Below are positions 1-7,817 of a stretch of DNA of 32,377 bases, piece by piece. Position numbers and translations under genes: made by a program. This DNA is from Acidobacteriota bacterium (lineage in GTDB: Bacteria; Acidobacteriota; Vicinamibacteria; Vicinamibacterales; UBA2999). Location: assembly GCA_020851565.1 (NCBI GenBank), contig JADZCN010000128.1, forward strand, positions 1-32,377. Direction: 5' to 3'. Below the pieces are notes generated by a model that saw only the letters and a program-made list of their open reading frames with translations, did not search any database and was not told the DNA's origin. The stretch's first letter is position 1. Every line of letters begins with the position of its first letter.

Positions 1-626
1 CGCTGGCCAGCCGCGCGCCGATGCGCCGGAAGCTGCCCGACGAGCGGCAGGCCATCACCCACAAGTTCGACATCTCGGGCCACGAGGGCTACATCACCGT
101 CGGCCTCTTCGAGGACGGGATGCCGGGAGAGATCTTCCTGGTCATGGCCAAGGAAGGCTCCACCATCTCGGGCTTTGCCGACGCGTTCGCGCAGGCCATC
201 AGCTACGCGCTCCAGTACGGCGTGCCGCTGCAGGCGCTGGTGGACAAGTTCAGCCACGTCCGCTTCGAGCCGTCGGGCATGACGAAGAACCCCGACGTGC
301 GCTTCGCCAAGTCCATCGTGGACTACATCTTCCGGTGGATGGCGTCGAAGTTCCTGTCGCCGGAGGCGCAGTACCGCGCCGGCGTCAACAACCGCGACGA
401 GGCGGCCGAGGGCAAGCCGGTCGTGGTGCCGGCACCGAAGGCCGCACCGTCACCGACAGCCGCGGTGAGCGCCACCGGCGCCGTCGTGCCGAACCCGTCG
501 TCGTCGTTCGCCGCGATGCAGAACCAGGAGGACGCGCCGCCGTGCACGACGTGCGGGTCCATCATGGTGCGGAGCGGCTCCTGCTACAAGTGCAGCAACT
601 GCGGAACCACCTCAGGCTGTGCCTGA
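1..626 (+). CDS. nrdJ: Vitamin B12-dependent (class II) ribonucleoside-diphosphate reductase, C-terminal part
   Basis: The reading frame is open from base 3, so the gene begins upstream of the window; only about 208 C-terminal residues are visible. They match the end of adenosylcobalamin-dependent ribonucleotide reductase, which makes deoxyribonucleotides without needing oxygen. Visible landmarks are an ITHKF..GHEGYITVG strand, the EGSTISG segment, QYGVPL..LVDKFSHVRFEPSG and the KSIVDYIFRW helix that closes the catalytic domain. A Pro/Ala/Ser-rich linker follows, then a C-terminal zinc ribbon with CTTC and CSNC pairs (CxxC-x12-CxxC), normal for this subfamily and thought to re-reduce the active-site disulfide. 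The stop is TGA at 624-626. Truncation is a window edge effect, not a broken gene. Confidence in the family is high. Confidence 0.95.
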   Translation, partial: LASRAPMRRKLPDERQAITHKFDISGHEGYITVGLFEDGMPGEIFLVMAKEGSTISGFADAFAQAISYALQYGVPLQALVDKFSHVRFEPSGMTKNPDVRFAKSIVDYIFRWMASKFLSPEAQYRAGVNNRDEAAEGKPVVVPAPKAAPSPTAAVSATGAVVPNPSSSFAAMQNQEDAPPCTTCGSIMVRSGSCYKCSNCGTTSGCA

Positions 627-680
627 CGGGGTTCCTGCCCTGAGCTCGTCGAGGGGCGGCACGCGGGTGCGCCTGGTGTC

Positions 681-726
681 CACGAAACCACGAAGTCACG
701 AAGGACACGAAGGACGCACGAAGAGG
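681..726 (+). repeat. CACGAAGG word array (copy 1)
   Basis: Five copies of CACGAA or CACGAAGG start at 681, 689, 697, 706 and 717, with an irregular 8-11 base period. The same word forms the core of the regular 15-bp array at 9471-9600, so one word is shared by two loci about 8.8 kb apart. It follows the 3' end of nrdJ by about 55 bases. Confidence 0.75.
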
Positions 727-751
727 ACAAGAAGAAGAGAAGGGTGAGCAT

Positions 752-777
752 GGAGCGCCGGGCCTTCAGTCCCGGCG
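752..777. repeat. GC-rich hairpin, GGAGCGCCGGG family (copy 1)
   Basis: CGCCGGG (756-762) pairs perfectly with CCCGGCG (771-777) across an 8-base loop, preceded by GGAG. The element is a near copy, with two differences over about 24 bases, of the reverse complement of 26324-26347, which lies inside mrfA. It could act as a terminator-like or REP-like element; there is no T-run directly after it. Confidence 0.6.
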
Positions 778-921
778 TTGCTGCGTCCAGGGCCGGTGCG
801 ATATGCCCGGCCCCTTTTTCGTCCGTTCGAAACTCCGCGACCCGTGACGGTATGCCGAAGGCGGTGTCGCTGCGCCTGACAGCTGGCCCCAACACAGGAT
901 TCTCCCGACGCGTGCCGGGGT

Positions 922-2811
922 GTGTCAGGATGGGACGTCATCCCGATGCCCGCGCCGGCTGCCTCCTCCGATTCCCTGCTCGCGATCCTCGAACGCTACT
1001 GGGGCTACTCCTCGTTTCGCCCGCTCCAGCGCGAGGCCATGGAGGCCGTCGTCCAGGGACGGGATTCGCTGCTCGTGCTGCCCACCGGCGGCGGAAAGTC
1101 GCTGTGTTTTCAGGCGCCGGCGCTCGTCCGTGACGGGCTGGCGCTGGTCATCTCGCCGCTCATCTCGCTGATGAAGGACCAGGTGGACACGCTGGTCGCC
1201 AACGGGGTGCCAGCGGCGTGCCTGAACAGCGCGATGGCGGCGGACGAGCGGGCGGCGGTGACGGTAGGCCTCCGTGAGGGCCGTTACCGCCTCCTCTACG
1301 TGGCGCCCGAGCGCATCGCGGGCGAGGGCGGCGGGTGGTTCTCGTGGCTGCTGAGCACCTGTCCCATCAGTTTCGTGGCCATCGACGAAGCCCACTGCAT
1401 CAGCCACTGGGGCCACGACTTCCGGCCGGAGTACCGGCAGCTTGGGACGCTCCGTGCACAGTTCCCGCAGGTCAGCTTCCATGCCTACACCGCCACGGCC
1501 ACGGCGCGTGTGCGGCAGGACATCGTCCAGCAGCTGGGCCTGAAGGACGCGATCACGCTGGTCGGGTCGTTCGACCGGCCCAACCTGCTGTACCGCGTGC
1601 TGCCGCGCGCGACCATCAAGGCGCAGATCCTGCAGGTGATGTCCCGTCATCTGGGAGAGGCGGGCATCATCTACTGCCCGACGCGACGCGAGGTGGACGA
1701 CACGTCGGCATGGCTCCGGGAGGAAGGCTTTCGCGTGCGGCCGTATCACGCGGGCCTCAGTGACGAGGAGCGCCACGCCAACCAGGACGCGTTCCTGAAC
1801 GAGTCCACCGACATCGTCGTGGCCACCGTGGCGTTCGGGATGGGCATCGACCGATCCGATGTGCGCTTCGTCATCCATGCCGGGGCGCCGCAATCCCTGG
1901 AGCACTACCAGCAGGAGGCAGGGCGGGCAGGGCGGGATGGGCTCGAGGCCGAGTGCGTGCTCATCGCCTCGTCAGCCGACTTCCTGCGCTGGCGCGAGAT
2001 CCTCTCGAAGGGGGGGGAGCTCACCGAGGCCCGGCAGGCGCTGCTGCGCGACATGGAGCGCTACGCCGCCAGCGTCGGCTGCCGGCACAAGCGGCTGGTG
2101 GGCTACTTCGGCGAAGTGTACGCGAAGGACGACTGCGGCGCGTGCGACTACTGCCTGGGCGAGCTCGAGACGGTGGCGCACCCGGCGACGCTGGCGCGGA
2201 AGATCCTCTCGGCCGTGGCGCGCGTGGGGCAGCGGTTCGGCGCCGCGCACGTCGGGAGCATCCTCCGGGGACACGCGAGCGAGCAGGTGCGCTCGCGGGG
2301 GCACGACACGCTGTCGGTGTTCGGCCTGCTGAAGGACGCCTCGGTGGACGAGATCCGCGGGTACATCGATCAGCTCATTGCACACGGCTTCCTGCAGCAG
2401 GCCGGGGATCAATACCCTGTGCTCCACCTCACGACGGAGGGCGCCGCGCTGCTGCGGGATCCCGCGGCCGCCGGGACGCTGTCGCTCGCGCGCCAGCGGA
2501 AGCCGGAGAAGGGCCGCGCGCCCAGGCGATCGAAGGCGGAGGCCGAGTCGTGGGAGGGCGTAGATCGCGCGCTCTTCGAGGAGCTTCGCGCGCTGCGCCT
2601 GCGCATCGCCCGGCAGCGCGGCGTGCCGCCCTACGTGATCTTCCACGACACCACCCTGCGCGAGCTGGCGCGCATCAAGCCGACGACGGCGGAGGCGCTC
2701 CGGCACGTGTACGGCGTGGGCACGCGGAAGGCGGAGGATCTCGGGGCGGCGGTGCTCGCGGTGATTGCGTCTGGAGTGGGGGACCGACCTGCGACGGGAG
2801 TTGGGAGCTGA
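922..2811 (+). CDS. recQ: RecQ-family ATP-dependent DNA helicase
   Basis: A 629-residue superfamily 2 3'-5' DNA helicase used in recombination and replication-fork repair. Visible motifs: Walker A LPTGGGKS (53-60), DEAH box (155-158), TATAT (191-195) and motif VI QEAGRAGRDG (331-340). The RecQ zinc site follows, with Cys387, Cys405, Cys408 and Cys411, then a winged-helix RQC region (about 415-515) and a single HRDC-like domain (about 555-622), so the domain set is complete. The listed start is GTG at 922; an ATG at 946 (MPAPAAS) has GGGA ten bases upstream and may be the true start. The last dozen or so codons, after AVLAVIAS, and the TGA stop are written in the GCGACGGGAG repeat that continues downstream, so the natural C-terminus appears extended by repeat DNA. 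Confidence 0.95.
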   Translation: MSGWDVIPMPAPAASSDSLLAILERYWGYSSFRPLQREAMEAVVQGRDSLLVLPTGGGKSLCFQAPALVRDGLALVISPLISLMKDQVDTLVANGVPAACLNSAMAADERAAVTVGLREGRYRLLYVAPERIAGEGGGWFSWLLSTCPISFVAIDEAHCISHWGHDFRPEYRQLGTLRAQFPQVSFHAYTATATARVRQDIVQQLGLKDAITLVGSFDRPNLLYRVLPRATIKAQILQVMSRHLGEAGIIYCPTRREVDDTSAWLREEGFRVRPYHAGLSDEERHANQDAFLNESTDIVVATVAFGMGIDRSDVRFVIHAGAPQSLEHYQQEAGRAGRDGLEAECVLIASSADFLRWREILSKGGELTEARQALLRDMERYAASVGCRHKRLVGYFGEVYAKDDCGACDYCLGELETVAHPATLARKILSAVARVGQRFGAAHVGSILRGHASEQVRSRGHDTLSVFGLLKDASVDEIRGYIDQLIAHGFLQQAGDQYPVLHLTTEGAALLRDPAAAGTLSLARQRKPEKGRAPRRSKAEAESWEGVDRALFEELRALRLRIARQRGVPPYVIFHDTTLRELARIKPTTAEALRHVYGVGTRKAEDLGAAVLAVIASGVGDRPATGVGS

Positions 2812-2917
2812 GCTGCGACGGGAGGGAACTGCGACGGGAGGGCATGGCGTCGGGAGTGAACCGCGACGGGATCGTCGTCCCGGCGCGACATCCCTCCCGA
2901 CCGGAAGTCCCTCCCGA
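2791..2917 (+). repeat. GCGACGGGAG word array with inverted right arm
   Basis: GCGACGGGAG occurs at 2791-2800, 2815-2824 and 2831-2840, with degenerate copies at 2848-2856 and 2863-2870. The complementary word TCCCTCCCGA follows at 2891-2900 and 2908-2917. The array starts inside recQ, contains its stop codon (2809-2811) and ends about 20 bases before the promoter of the next gene. Left and right arms can pair into a large imperfect hairpin. Confidence 0.75.
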
Positions 2918-2938
2918 AGATGTGCCGCCTCCCGGCGC

Positions 2939-2944
2939 TACACT
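2939..2944 (+). promoter_or_regulatory. -10 element of a probable leaderless promoter (RraA-like gene)
   Basis: TACACT ends exactly six bases before the ATG at 2951, so transcription would begin at or next to the start codon. No convincing -35 is visible. The call rests on the same spacing recurring before several other genes in this window. Confidence 0.45.
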
Positions 2945-2950
2945 GTCAGC

Positions 2951-3658
2951 ATGACCGCTCCCCTCGCCTCACTCGACGGCTTCGACTGGACCACTCCCTT
3001 CATCGCGGACGCCTGTGTGCTGCTGCAGCTGCCCGTGCGGCTGGGGCGGCCGGGGCTGAGGCCGCTCATCCCCGGATCCCGCGTGGCCGGGCGGGTCGCG
3101 CCAGCCGTGCATGCGGGCAGCACGGACGTATTCCTCGAGGCCATCGCCCTCGCGGCGCGCGGCGACGTGCTGGTCATCGACAACAACGGACGGCTGGACG
3201 AGGGGTGCATCGGGGACCTCGTCGCGGGCGAGGCCTTCTTCAGTGGACTGGCGGGATTGGTCGTAGACGGCGCGCATCGCGATAGCGCCGCGATCCGCGC
3301 GATGGGCATCCCAGTCTGGTCACGCGGCACCTCGCCGTCCGGCCCGCTCGAGCTGAGGCGACGCCATGCCACGGCGCTCGAAGCCGCCACCTGCGGACCG
3401 ACGACGGTCACCCGCGAGGACGCGGTGTTTGCGGACGAGGACGGCGTGGTCTTCGTGGCGCTGGCCGAGTGCGAGCGCGTGATCGCGGCGGCCCGTGACA
3501 TCGCCGCGCGGGAGCAGGCGCAGGCCGCCCGTTTGCTGGCGGGGGAGCCCTTGCGCGATCAACTGCGCCTGGCTGACTATCTCCAGAAGCGCGACGCCGA
3601 TCCCGAGGTCACGTTCCGCGCGCACCTGAAATCGATGGGCGGGGCGATCGAGATCTGA
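2951..3658 (+). CDS. RraA-like protein (4-hydroxy-4-methyl-2-oxoglutarate aldolase / RNase E regulator family)
   Basis: A 235-residue protein of the RraA / HMG aldolase fold. The characteristic core is present: GDVLVIDNNG (71-80), the GD pair at 88-89, LVVDGAHRD (103-111) with the conserved Arg110-Asp111, then IPVWSRG. In this family these residues hold a divalent metal and an oxo-acid such as 4-hydroxy-4-methyl-2-oxoglutarate or oxaloacetate; other members instead inhibit RNase E. Which role applies cannot be told from sequence. A C-terminal helical extension from about residue 170 is longer than in E. coli RraA and resembles enzyme-like members. ATG 2951 was chosen because it follows the -10 hexamer by six bases and because the longer open frame upstream would translate recQ and repeat DNA. 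Confidence 0.85.
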   Translation: MTAPLASLDGFDWTTPFIADACVLLQLPVRLGRPGLRPLIPGSRVAGRVAPAVHAGSTDVFLEAIALAARGDVLVIDNNGRLDEGCIGDLVAGEAFFSGLAGLVVDGAHRDSAAIRAMGIPVWSRGTSPSGPLELRRRHATALEAATCGPTTVTREDAVFADEDGVVFVALAECERVIAAARDIAAREQAQAARLLAGEPLRDQLRLADYLQKRDADPEVTFRAHLKSMGGAIEI

Positions 3659-3659
3659 A

Positions 3660-4054
3660 CGCCGAGTGAGCGCGACGCCGAGGCCGCAGACAGCGCGGGG
3701 CCGCAGAGTCGCAGAGGCCGCAGGTAATGCAGATAACGGAGAGGCCGCAGATGACACGCAGATGCGCAGATCAAGACATCAAGGGTCGGTGGCCCTGGAG
3801 CGAGAGGATCGGCCGCCGAGTTCCTTGAACGGTATCTGCTTGAGTCTGCCTGCGCGGTCACCCGCGATTCTGCGTTCCTCTACCTCATCTGCGTTCCTCT
3901 GTGTTATCTGCGTTCCTCTGCGTTCTCTGCGTCCCTTGCGTTCTCTGCGTCCTCTGCGTTCTCTGCGTCCTCTGCGTTCTCTGCGTTTTCTACGTTCCTC
4001 TGCGTTCCTCTGCGGCCCTCTGCGTCATCTGCGTTCCTCTGCGGATCCTGTCGG
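3660..4054. repeat. TCTGCGTTC word array with complementary GCCGCAG left arm
   Basis: The 366-base gap at 3659-4024 holds no gene. Its left part (3668-3772) is rich in GCCGCAG, GCAGAGG and GCAGAT words. The right part (3869-4054) carries about 15 copies of TCTGCG, with a stretch near 3922-3990 close to a regular 9-base period alternating TCTGCGTTC and TCTGCGTCC. The arms are complementary in sense, separated by about 95 bases of ordinary sequence. The right arm runs into the 3' end of the minus-strand DinB gene and supplies its stop codon. Cys/Leu/Val-rich translations of this stretch are artefacts of the repeat. Confidence 0.85.
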
Positions 4055-4660
4055 TGTCGCCGGGAATCCATGTCCGGCTTTGACCTCTCGGATCTGAAGG
4101 ATGTGCCGCTGCGCGTGTGACGAGATCATCAGGAACCACTGGTAGACATCCATGTTCCCGCTGATCAGCTTGCGCCCGCGGAAGTCGTCCTGCGAGACGC
4201 GAGCCTTCTCCAGCATCGTGGCGCGAAGGGTCCTGAACGACGCCAGCGCCTCGGCGGCAGTCTTGAAGCGCCCGTCGGGCACGCGAGCGTCGCCGGTGGT
4301 CGTGCGGTTCGTGCGATCGATCCCGTACCACAAGATTGCCGCATCGGTGGTCTCGGCCTTGTAGGCGGCCGCCGGCGCCTGCAGCGAGTCCTCCAGCTGC
4401 TTCCAGTACTGCGGCTCGGCGATGCCCAGGTGCTCGACCACGTCCTTGATGGACCAGGCCGTGGGGGATGGCCTGAAGGAAAGCTGGGCATCCGACAGGC
4501 CCGCCAGCTCGCTCACGAGCCAGCTCTCGGTCATCTCGAGATGCGACACGAGGCGTTGGCGGTCGCCGGCCGTCATCGGATCGGCGGCGGCCGGCGCGGC
4601 GACGACGAGCAAGGCGAGAGGCAGGAACCCCCGCAGGATTCGGGAAGCGGTGCTTGGCAT
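4025..4660 (-). CDS. Exported DinB-like (DinB/YfiT fold) protein
   Basis: A 211-residue protein with a secretion signal at residues 1-26 (Arg near the N-terminus, FLPLALLVVAAPAAA core, likely cleavage after AAA) followed by a DinB four-helix bundle. The expected metal triad is visible as His77 in VVEHLG and His182/His186 in SSHAQRH. DinB proteins are metal-dependent thiol-linked enzymes or of unknown function; an exported version points to an extracytoplasmic role, substrate unknown. ATG 4660 fits the signal peptide and sits six bases from a -10 element. It is divergent from the PadR gene. The last residues (GSAEERR) and the TGA stop are encoded by the TCTGCG array. Confidence 0.8.
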   Translation of the reverse strand: MPSTASRILRGFLPLALLVVAAPAAADPMTAGDRQRLVSHLEMTESWLVSELAGLSDAQLSFRPSPTAWSIKDVVEHLGIAEPQYWKQLEDSLQAPAAAYKAETTDAAILWYGIDRTNRTTTGDARVPDGRFKTAAEALASFRTLRATMLEKARVSQDDFRGRKLISGNMDVYQWFLMISSHAQRHILQIREVKAGHGFPATPTGSAEERR

Positions 4661-4666
4661 GCACGC

Positions 4667-4695
4667 ACGATGTCCCCGGACGGCCACCGCGTCAA
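4667..4695 (-). promoter_or_regulatory. Leaderless promoter of the DinB-like gene
   Basis: On the minus strand, TTGACG (4695-4690) and CATCGT (4672-4667) are separated by exactly 17 bases, and the hexamer ends six bases before the ATG at 4660. A start of transcription at the start codon is implied. The -35 matches consensus well; the -10 matches in three of six positions. Confidence 0.5.
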
Positions 4696-4792
4696 CCGCC
4701 CTGTGACAAACGGCGGGCCGGGCGACGCCGTCCTGCACTGGGACGGGACCGGTCCCCGCCAACCGATCGGGAACCTTGATCGTCCAAGGCTA

Positions 4793-4807
4793 TGTAGTAA
4801 TACTACA
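4793..4807. promoter_or_regulatory. Palindromic operator, probably for PadR autoregulation
   Basis: TGTAGTAATACTACA is a perfect 7+1+7 palindrome ending five bases before the PadR start codon. It overlaps a possible -10 (TAATAC 4798-4803) lying 16 bases from TTGATC (4776-4781). PadR repressors bind palindromes of this size over their own promoters. A second small inverted repeat, CCTTG-N6-CAAGG (4774-4789), lies just upstream. Confidence 0.7.
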
Positions 4808-4812
4808 CAGCC

Positions 4813-5124
4813 ATGCGACGCCTGAGCCTGACCGCCGCCAGCATCCTGCAGGCCATCGTGGATGGCGGTGTCTACGGGTTCGACATCATCGATCGGACGG
4901 GTCTTCCCAGCGGGACGGTCTATCCCGCGCTGAGCCGGCTCGAGCGCGATGGCTATGTCAAGTCCACCTGGGAGGACGAGGACGACGCGCGAGCGGAGGG
5001 CCGTCCGGCCCGACGTAACTACCAGCTGACGGCGCCCGGTGTGCGCGCGCTGGCCGAGACGACCCGCCACTACCGGGCCCTGCTCCCGGCGCTCGGAAGA
5101 ATGCCCGCCCGGGGCCGAGCCTGA
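4813..5124 (+). CDS. PadR-family transcriptional regulator
   Basis: A 103-residue winged-helix regulator. The PadR core is visible: an N-terminal helix LTAASILQAIVDGGVYGFDIIDRTGLPSGTVYPALSRLERDGYVKS (about 6-52, with the GTVYPAL recognition helix), then the wing with RNYQLTAPG (about 74-82). The C-terminal dimerisation helix is short, as in small PadR proteins. It is followed after three bases by the ADOP permease, the pairing typical of Acidobacteriota, where such regulators probably control the permease. The palindrome at 4793-4807 is its likely operator. The inducing ligand is unknown; PadR relatives often respond to phenolics or drugs. Confidence 0.92.
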   Translation: MRRLSLTAASILQAIVDGGVYGFDIIDRTGLPSGTVYPALSRLERDGYVKSTWEDEDDARAEGRPARRNYQLTAPGVRALAETTRHYRALLPALGRMPARGRA

Positions 5125-5127
5125 CGC

Positions 5128-7767
5128 GTGCCGCGCCTCGACCTCGCCATCGTCCGGCTGGCCGCGCCCGTCGTGCCCGACGACATCCGCCGCGACTGGA
5201 AACGAGAGTGGGAGGCCGAACTCGCCTTCGATCACGGTCGGGGCCGCGGCGGGACCGCCCGCGCCGCGAGGGCCGTTGGCGCCGTGGTGCACGCCTGTTG
5301 GCTCAGGTGGGACCGCTGGAGGTGGGACGTGATCTGGAACGACCTCAAGTACGCCGCTCGCTCCCTGCGAAAACACCCCGGATTCACGGTGGTAGCCGTG
5401 CTCAGCCTTGCCGTTGGCATCGGCGCCAACGCCGCCATCTTCGGCGCCGTGCGCGCCGTGCTGCTGCGGCCCCTCCCGTTTTCGAGTCCCGAGGAGCTGG
5501 TGGCCGTGTCCACCACGACGATGGAGAGACCGGACGCGGCGGGGGGAGCGAGCTCCCCGCCCGACTTCACCGATTGGCGGCGTGACCTCCGGGGGTTCGT
5601 CGAGATGGCCGCCGTCATCGCGGGCGCGAGCGCGCTGACGGGGGACGGTCCCGCCGAGCAGGTCCCCAGCGCGAGTGTCACGGGTGGGTTCTTCGGCGTG
5701 CTCGGCGTCCCGGCGCTCTACGGCCGCGCGCTGGAGCCGGCGGACGATCCCGTGGGCGCGCCCGATGTCGCGGTGCTGGGGCACGCACTCTGGCAGCGCC
5801 GATACGGCGGCCGCCGCGACATCGTCGGTTCCACGATTACCCTCGACAGTCGCCCGTTCCAGGTGGTGGGCGTCATGCCCGCGGGCTTCGCGTATCCCCT
5901 CGGTGCAGACCTCTGGATCCCGCAGCGTTTTTCGGACGAGGAGCTGCGGACCCAGCGAGGAGCCCAGTATCTCGACGTCATCGCGAGGCTCGCGCCCGGC
6001 GTGACGCTGCTGCAGGCGCGGGACGAGATGCGGGCCTTCGCGCGCCGCCTTGCGGAAGTGCACCCTCGCACCAACAACGACCGCACCATCGCCCTGCATC
6101 CCATGCGCGAGGCGCTGGTGGGGGATGTGCGTGCCGCCATGTTCCTGATGCTGGGCGCGGTGGGCCTCGTGCTCCTCATCGTCTGCGTGAACGTGGCGAA
6201 CCTCGTGCTGACGCGCGCGGTCGGGCGCCGCCGCGAGTGGGCCGTTCGCACGGCGCTCGGCGCAGGCCGGGCACGCCTGGTGCGGGGGCTGCTGGCCGAG
6301 AGCGGGCTGCTCGCCGTCGTGGGTGGGCTCGCCGGGCTGGTGGTGGCGATGTGGGTCACGAGGCTGATCGCGGCGCTCGAGGGCAGCGTGGCCATTCCGC
6401 TCCTCGATCAAACGCGCGTGGACGGGACGGTTGCCCTCTTCACCCTTGCGGTGTCCGGATTGGCCGCCGCGGCGTTCGGGACGCTCCCGGCCTGGCAGGC
6501 TTCGAAGGGCCTGGACGTGGCAGTTGGCATCCGCGAAGAGGGCGGCGGCACCACGGGCGCTGGCTCCAGGCAGCGCCTGCGCGGCGCGCTCATCGTCGTG
6601 GAGGCCGCGCTGGCCGTCGTGCTGCTGGTGGGCGCGGGCCTCCTGATGCGCAGCTTCCTCGGCCTCGTCGCCGTCGATCTCGGTTTCTCGCGCGAGCGCG
6701 TGCAAACGTTCAACCTCTCGCTGCCCGAGCTCACGTATCCGACGCCGCCGGCCCGAGCGGCCGTGGTCGACACGCTGCTGTCCCGCGTGCGCGCGCATCC
6801 CGAAGTGGAGGCGGCAGCCGCCATCTTCGGGCTGCCGCTCACCAATTTCGGCTACGTCATCTCGATGTCCACGCTCGACGAGCGGACGCTGGACGACAAG
6901 GAATCCATGGAGCGCTCCCTCCAGGTGCGGGTGGTGACGCCGGACTACTTCAGGGCGATGGGGATTCCGATCCGCCGCGGCCGGGCATTCGGTGACGCGG
7001 ACCGCCTGGGGGCACCACCGGCCGTGCTGGTCAACGAGACGGCAGCCGCACGACTGTGGCCTGGCCAGGATCCGCTCGGCCACTCCTTCGCGATGGGCAC
7101 ACGCCTGGGCCACAGGGAGACGCGCGCGGGTGGAACCGTCGTCGGTGTGGTGGGCGACGTGCGGGATTTCGGGCCGGCCCGCGCCGTTCGCCCGACGGTG
7201 TACCTGGCGCACGCGCAGCGGCCCGTGGACTTCGTCACCATCGTGGTGAAGGCGCGCTCCGACCCGGGCCCGCTGGTGCCGACCTTGAACGGTATCGTGG
7301 CCACCCTTGATCCCAATCTGCCCCTCTACCGGGTGCGCACCATGGATCAACTCGCCAGGGACGCTGTGGCGCAGCCACGGCTGTTCCTGATGCTGCTGGC
7401 GGTGTTCGCGATCGCGGCCGTGCTGCTAGCGGCGGTCGGCATCTACGGCGTGATGGCTCACGCCGTGAGTCAGCGCACGCGTGAAATCGGCCTGAGAATC
7501 GCGCTCGGGGCGGAGCGGGGGACGGTGCTCCGCATGGTCGTCGGGCAGGCGATGACGATGGCCGTCGGGGGTCTGGCGATGGGCATGGCGGGGGCCATGG
7601 CGACCGGACGGCTCATGCGGGGCCTGCTGTTCGGCGTGGAGCCCTTCGACCCCGTCACGTTCCTTGCGGCCGGCGCGGGCTTTGCGGGCGTGGCCCTCGT
7701 GGCCAGCGCGCTCCCCGCGCGTCGCGCGGCGCGCGTCGATCCGGTCGAGGCCCTGCGGGAGTCGTAG
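5128..7767 (+). CDS. ABC transporter permease of the acidobacterial duplicated orphan permease (ADOP) type
   Basis: An 879-residue membrane protein with two MacB/FtsX-like halves. A short 'permease prefix' (about 1-65) precedes the first transmembrane helix (about 82-110, GFTVVAVLSLAVGIGANAA), then an extracytoplasmic MacB-type core, an FtsX permease block with three helices (about 330-450), a second anchor helix near 490-515 (ALIVVEAALAVVLLVGAGLL), a second periplasmic core, and a final FtsX block ending in the conserved VDPVEALRES. No ATPase gene is adjacent, hence 'orphan'; a MacB-type ATPase elsewhere would be needed. The substrate is unknown; relatives export drugs or lipoproteins or act as mechanotransmitters. 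GTG 5128 starts three bases after the PadR stop, implying one operon. Confidence 0.93.
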   Translation: MPRLDLAIVRLAAPVVPDDIRRDWKREWEAELAFDHGRGRGGTARAARAVGAVVHACWLRWDRWRWDVIWNDLKYAARSLRKHPGFTVVAVLSLAVGIGANAAIFGAVRAVLLRPLPFSSPEELVAVSTTTMERPDAAGGASSPPDFTDWRRDLRGFVEMAAVIAGASALTGDGPAEQVPSASVTGGFFGVLGVPALYGRALEPADDPVGAPDVAVLGHALWQRRYGGRRDIVGSTITLDSRPFQVVGVMPAGFAYPLGADLWIPQRFSDEELRTQRGAQYLDVIARLAPGVTLLQARDEMRAFARRLAEVHPRTNNDRTIALHPMREALVGDVRAAMFLMLGAVGLVLLIVCVNVANLVLTRAVGRRREWAVRTALGAGRARLVRGLLAESGLLAVVGGLAGLVVAMWVTRLIAALEGSVAIPLLDQTRVDGTVALFTLAVSGLAAAAFGTLPAWQASKGLDVAVGIREEGGGTTGAGSRQRLRGALIVVEAALAVVLLVGAGLLMRSFLGLVAVDLGFSRERVQTFNLSLPELTYPTPPARAAVVDTLLSRVRAHPEVEAAAAIFGLPLTNFGYVISMSTLDERTLDDKESMERSLQVRVVTPDYFRAMGIPIRRGRAFGDADRLGAPPAVLVNETAAARLWPGQDPLGHSFAMGTRLGHRETRAGGTVVGVVGDVRDFGPARAVRPTVYLAHAQRPVDFVTIVVKARSDPGPLVPTLNGIVATLDPNLPLYRVRTMDQLARDAVAQPRLFLMLLAVFAIAAVLLAAVGIYGVMAHAVSQRTREIGLRIALGAERGTVLRMVVGQAMTMAVGGLAMGMAGAMATGRLMRGLLFGVEPFDPVTFLAAGAGFAGVALVASALPARRAARVDPVEALRES

Positions 7768-7796
7768 CGCCATCGCGGGCGGGGTGAGGGGCGATA

Positions 7797-7802
7797 TACA
7801 AT
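7797..7802 (+). promoter_or_regulatory. -10-like element upstream of the alpha/beta hydrolase
   Basis: TACAAT, in an AT-rich island (GATATACAATTG) within very GC-rich sequence, lies 15 bases before the ATG at 7818. The leader would be only about 8 bases. No -35 is recognisable. Confidence 0.4.
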
Positions 7803-7817
7803 TGCCTCACTCACCCC

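Larger units (their letters stand above)
627..921. other. Non-coding gap between nrdJ and recQ: word array plus hairpin
   Basis: No gene is seen in these 295 bases. They hold a degenerate run of CACGAA(GG) words at 681-726, a purine-rich stretch to about 743 and a GC-rich hairpin at 756-777, each listed separately. The segment CCCTGAGCTCGTCGAGG at 638-654 resembles a short dispersed motif I recall from other GC-rich genomes, but there is no second copy here to support it. A weak recQ promoter may lie near CTGACA (876-881) and GATTCT (898-903, 16 bp spacing); this is tentative. Confidence 0.5.

Noticed and set aside
1..626. nrdJ pseudogene
   Set aside because: The frame is open to the window edge and the visible C-terminus is intact, so the gene is cut by the window, not degraded.
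3901..4083. Small Cys/Leu/Val-rich peptide gene
   Set aside because: The CVLCVLC pattern is a translation of the TCTGCG array, with no supported start or homology.
4573..7350. Minus-strand open frame of 925 codons opposite the ADOP permease
   Set aside because: It shows His/Arg/Gly-rich composition with no recognisable domain, as expected antisense to GC-rich coding sequence; the permease on the plus strand is unambiguous.
5128..7767. Complete MacB exporter (ATPase plus permease)
   Set aside because: No Walker A or ABC signature is present in the protein or in neighbouring genes; it is a permease only.
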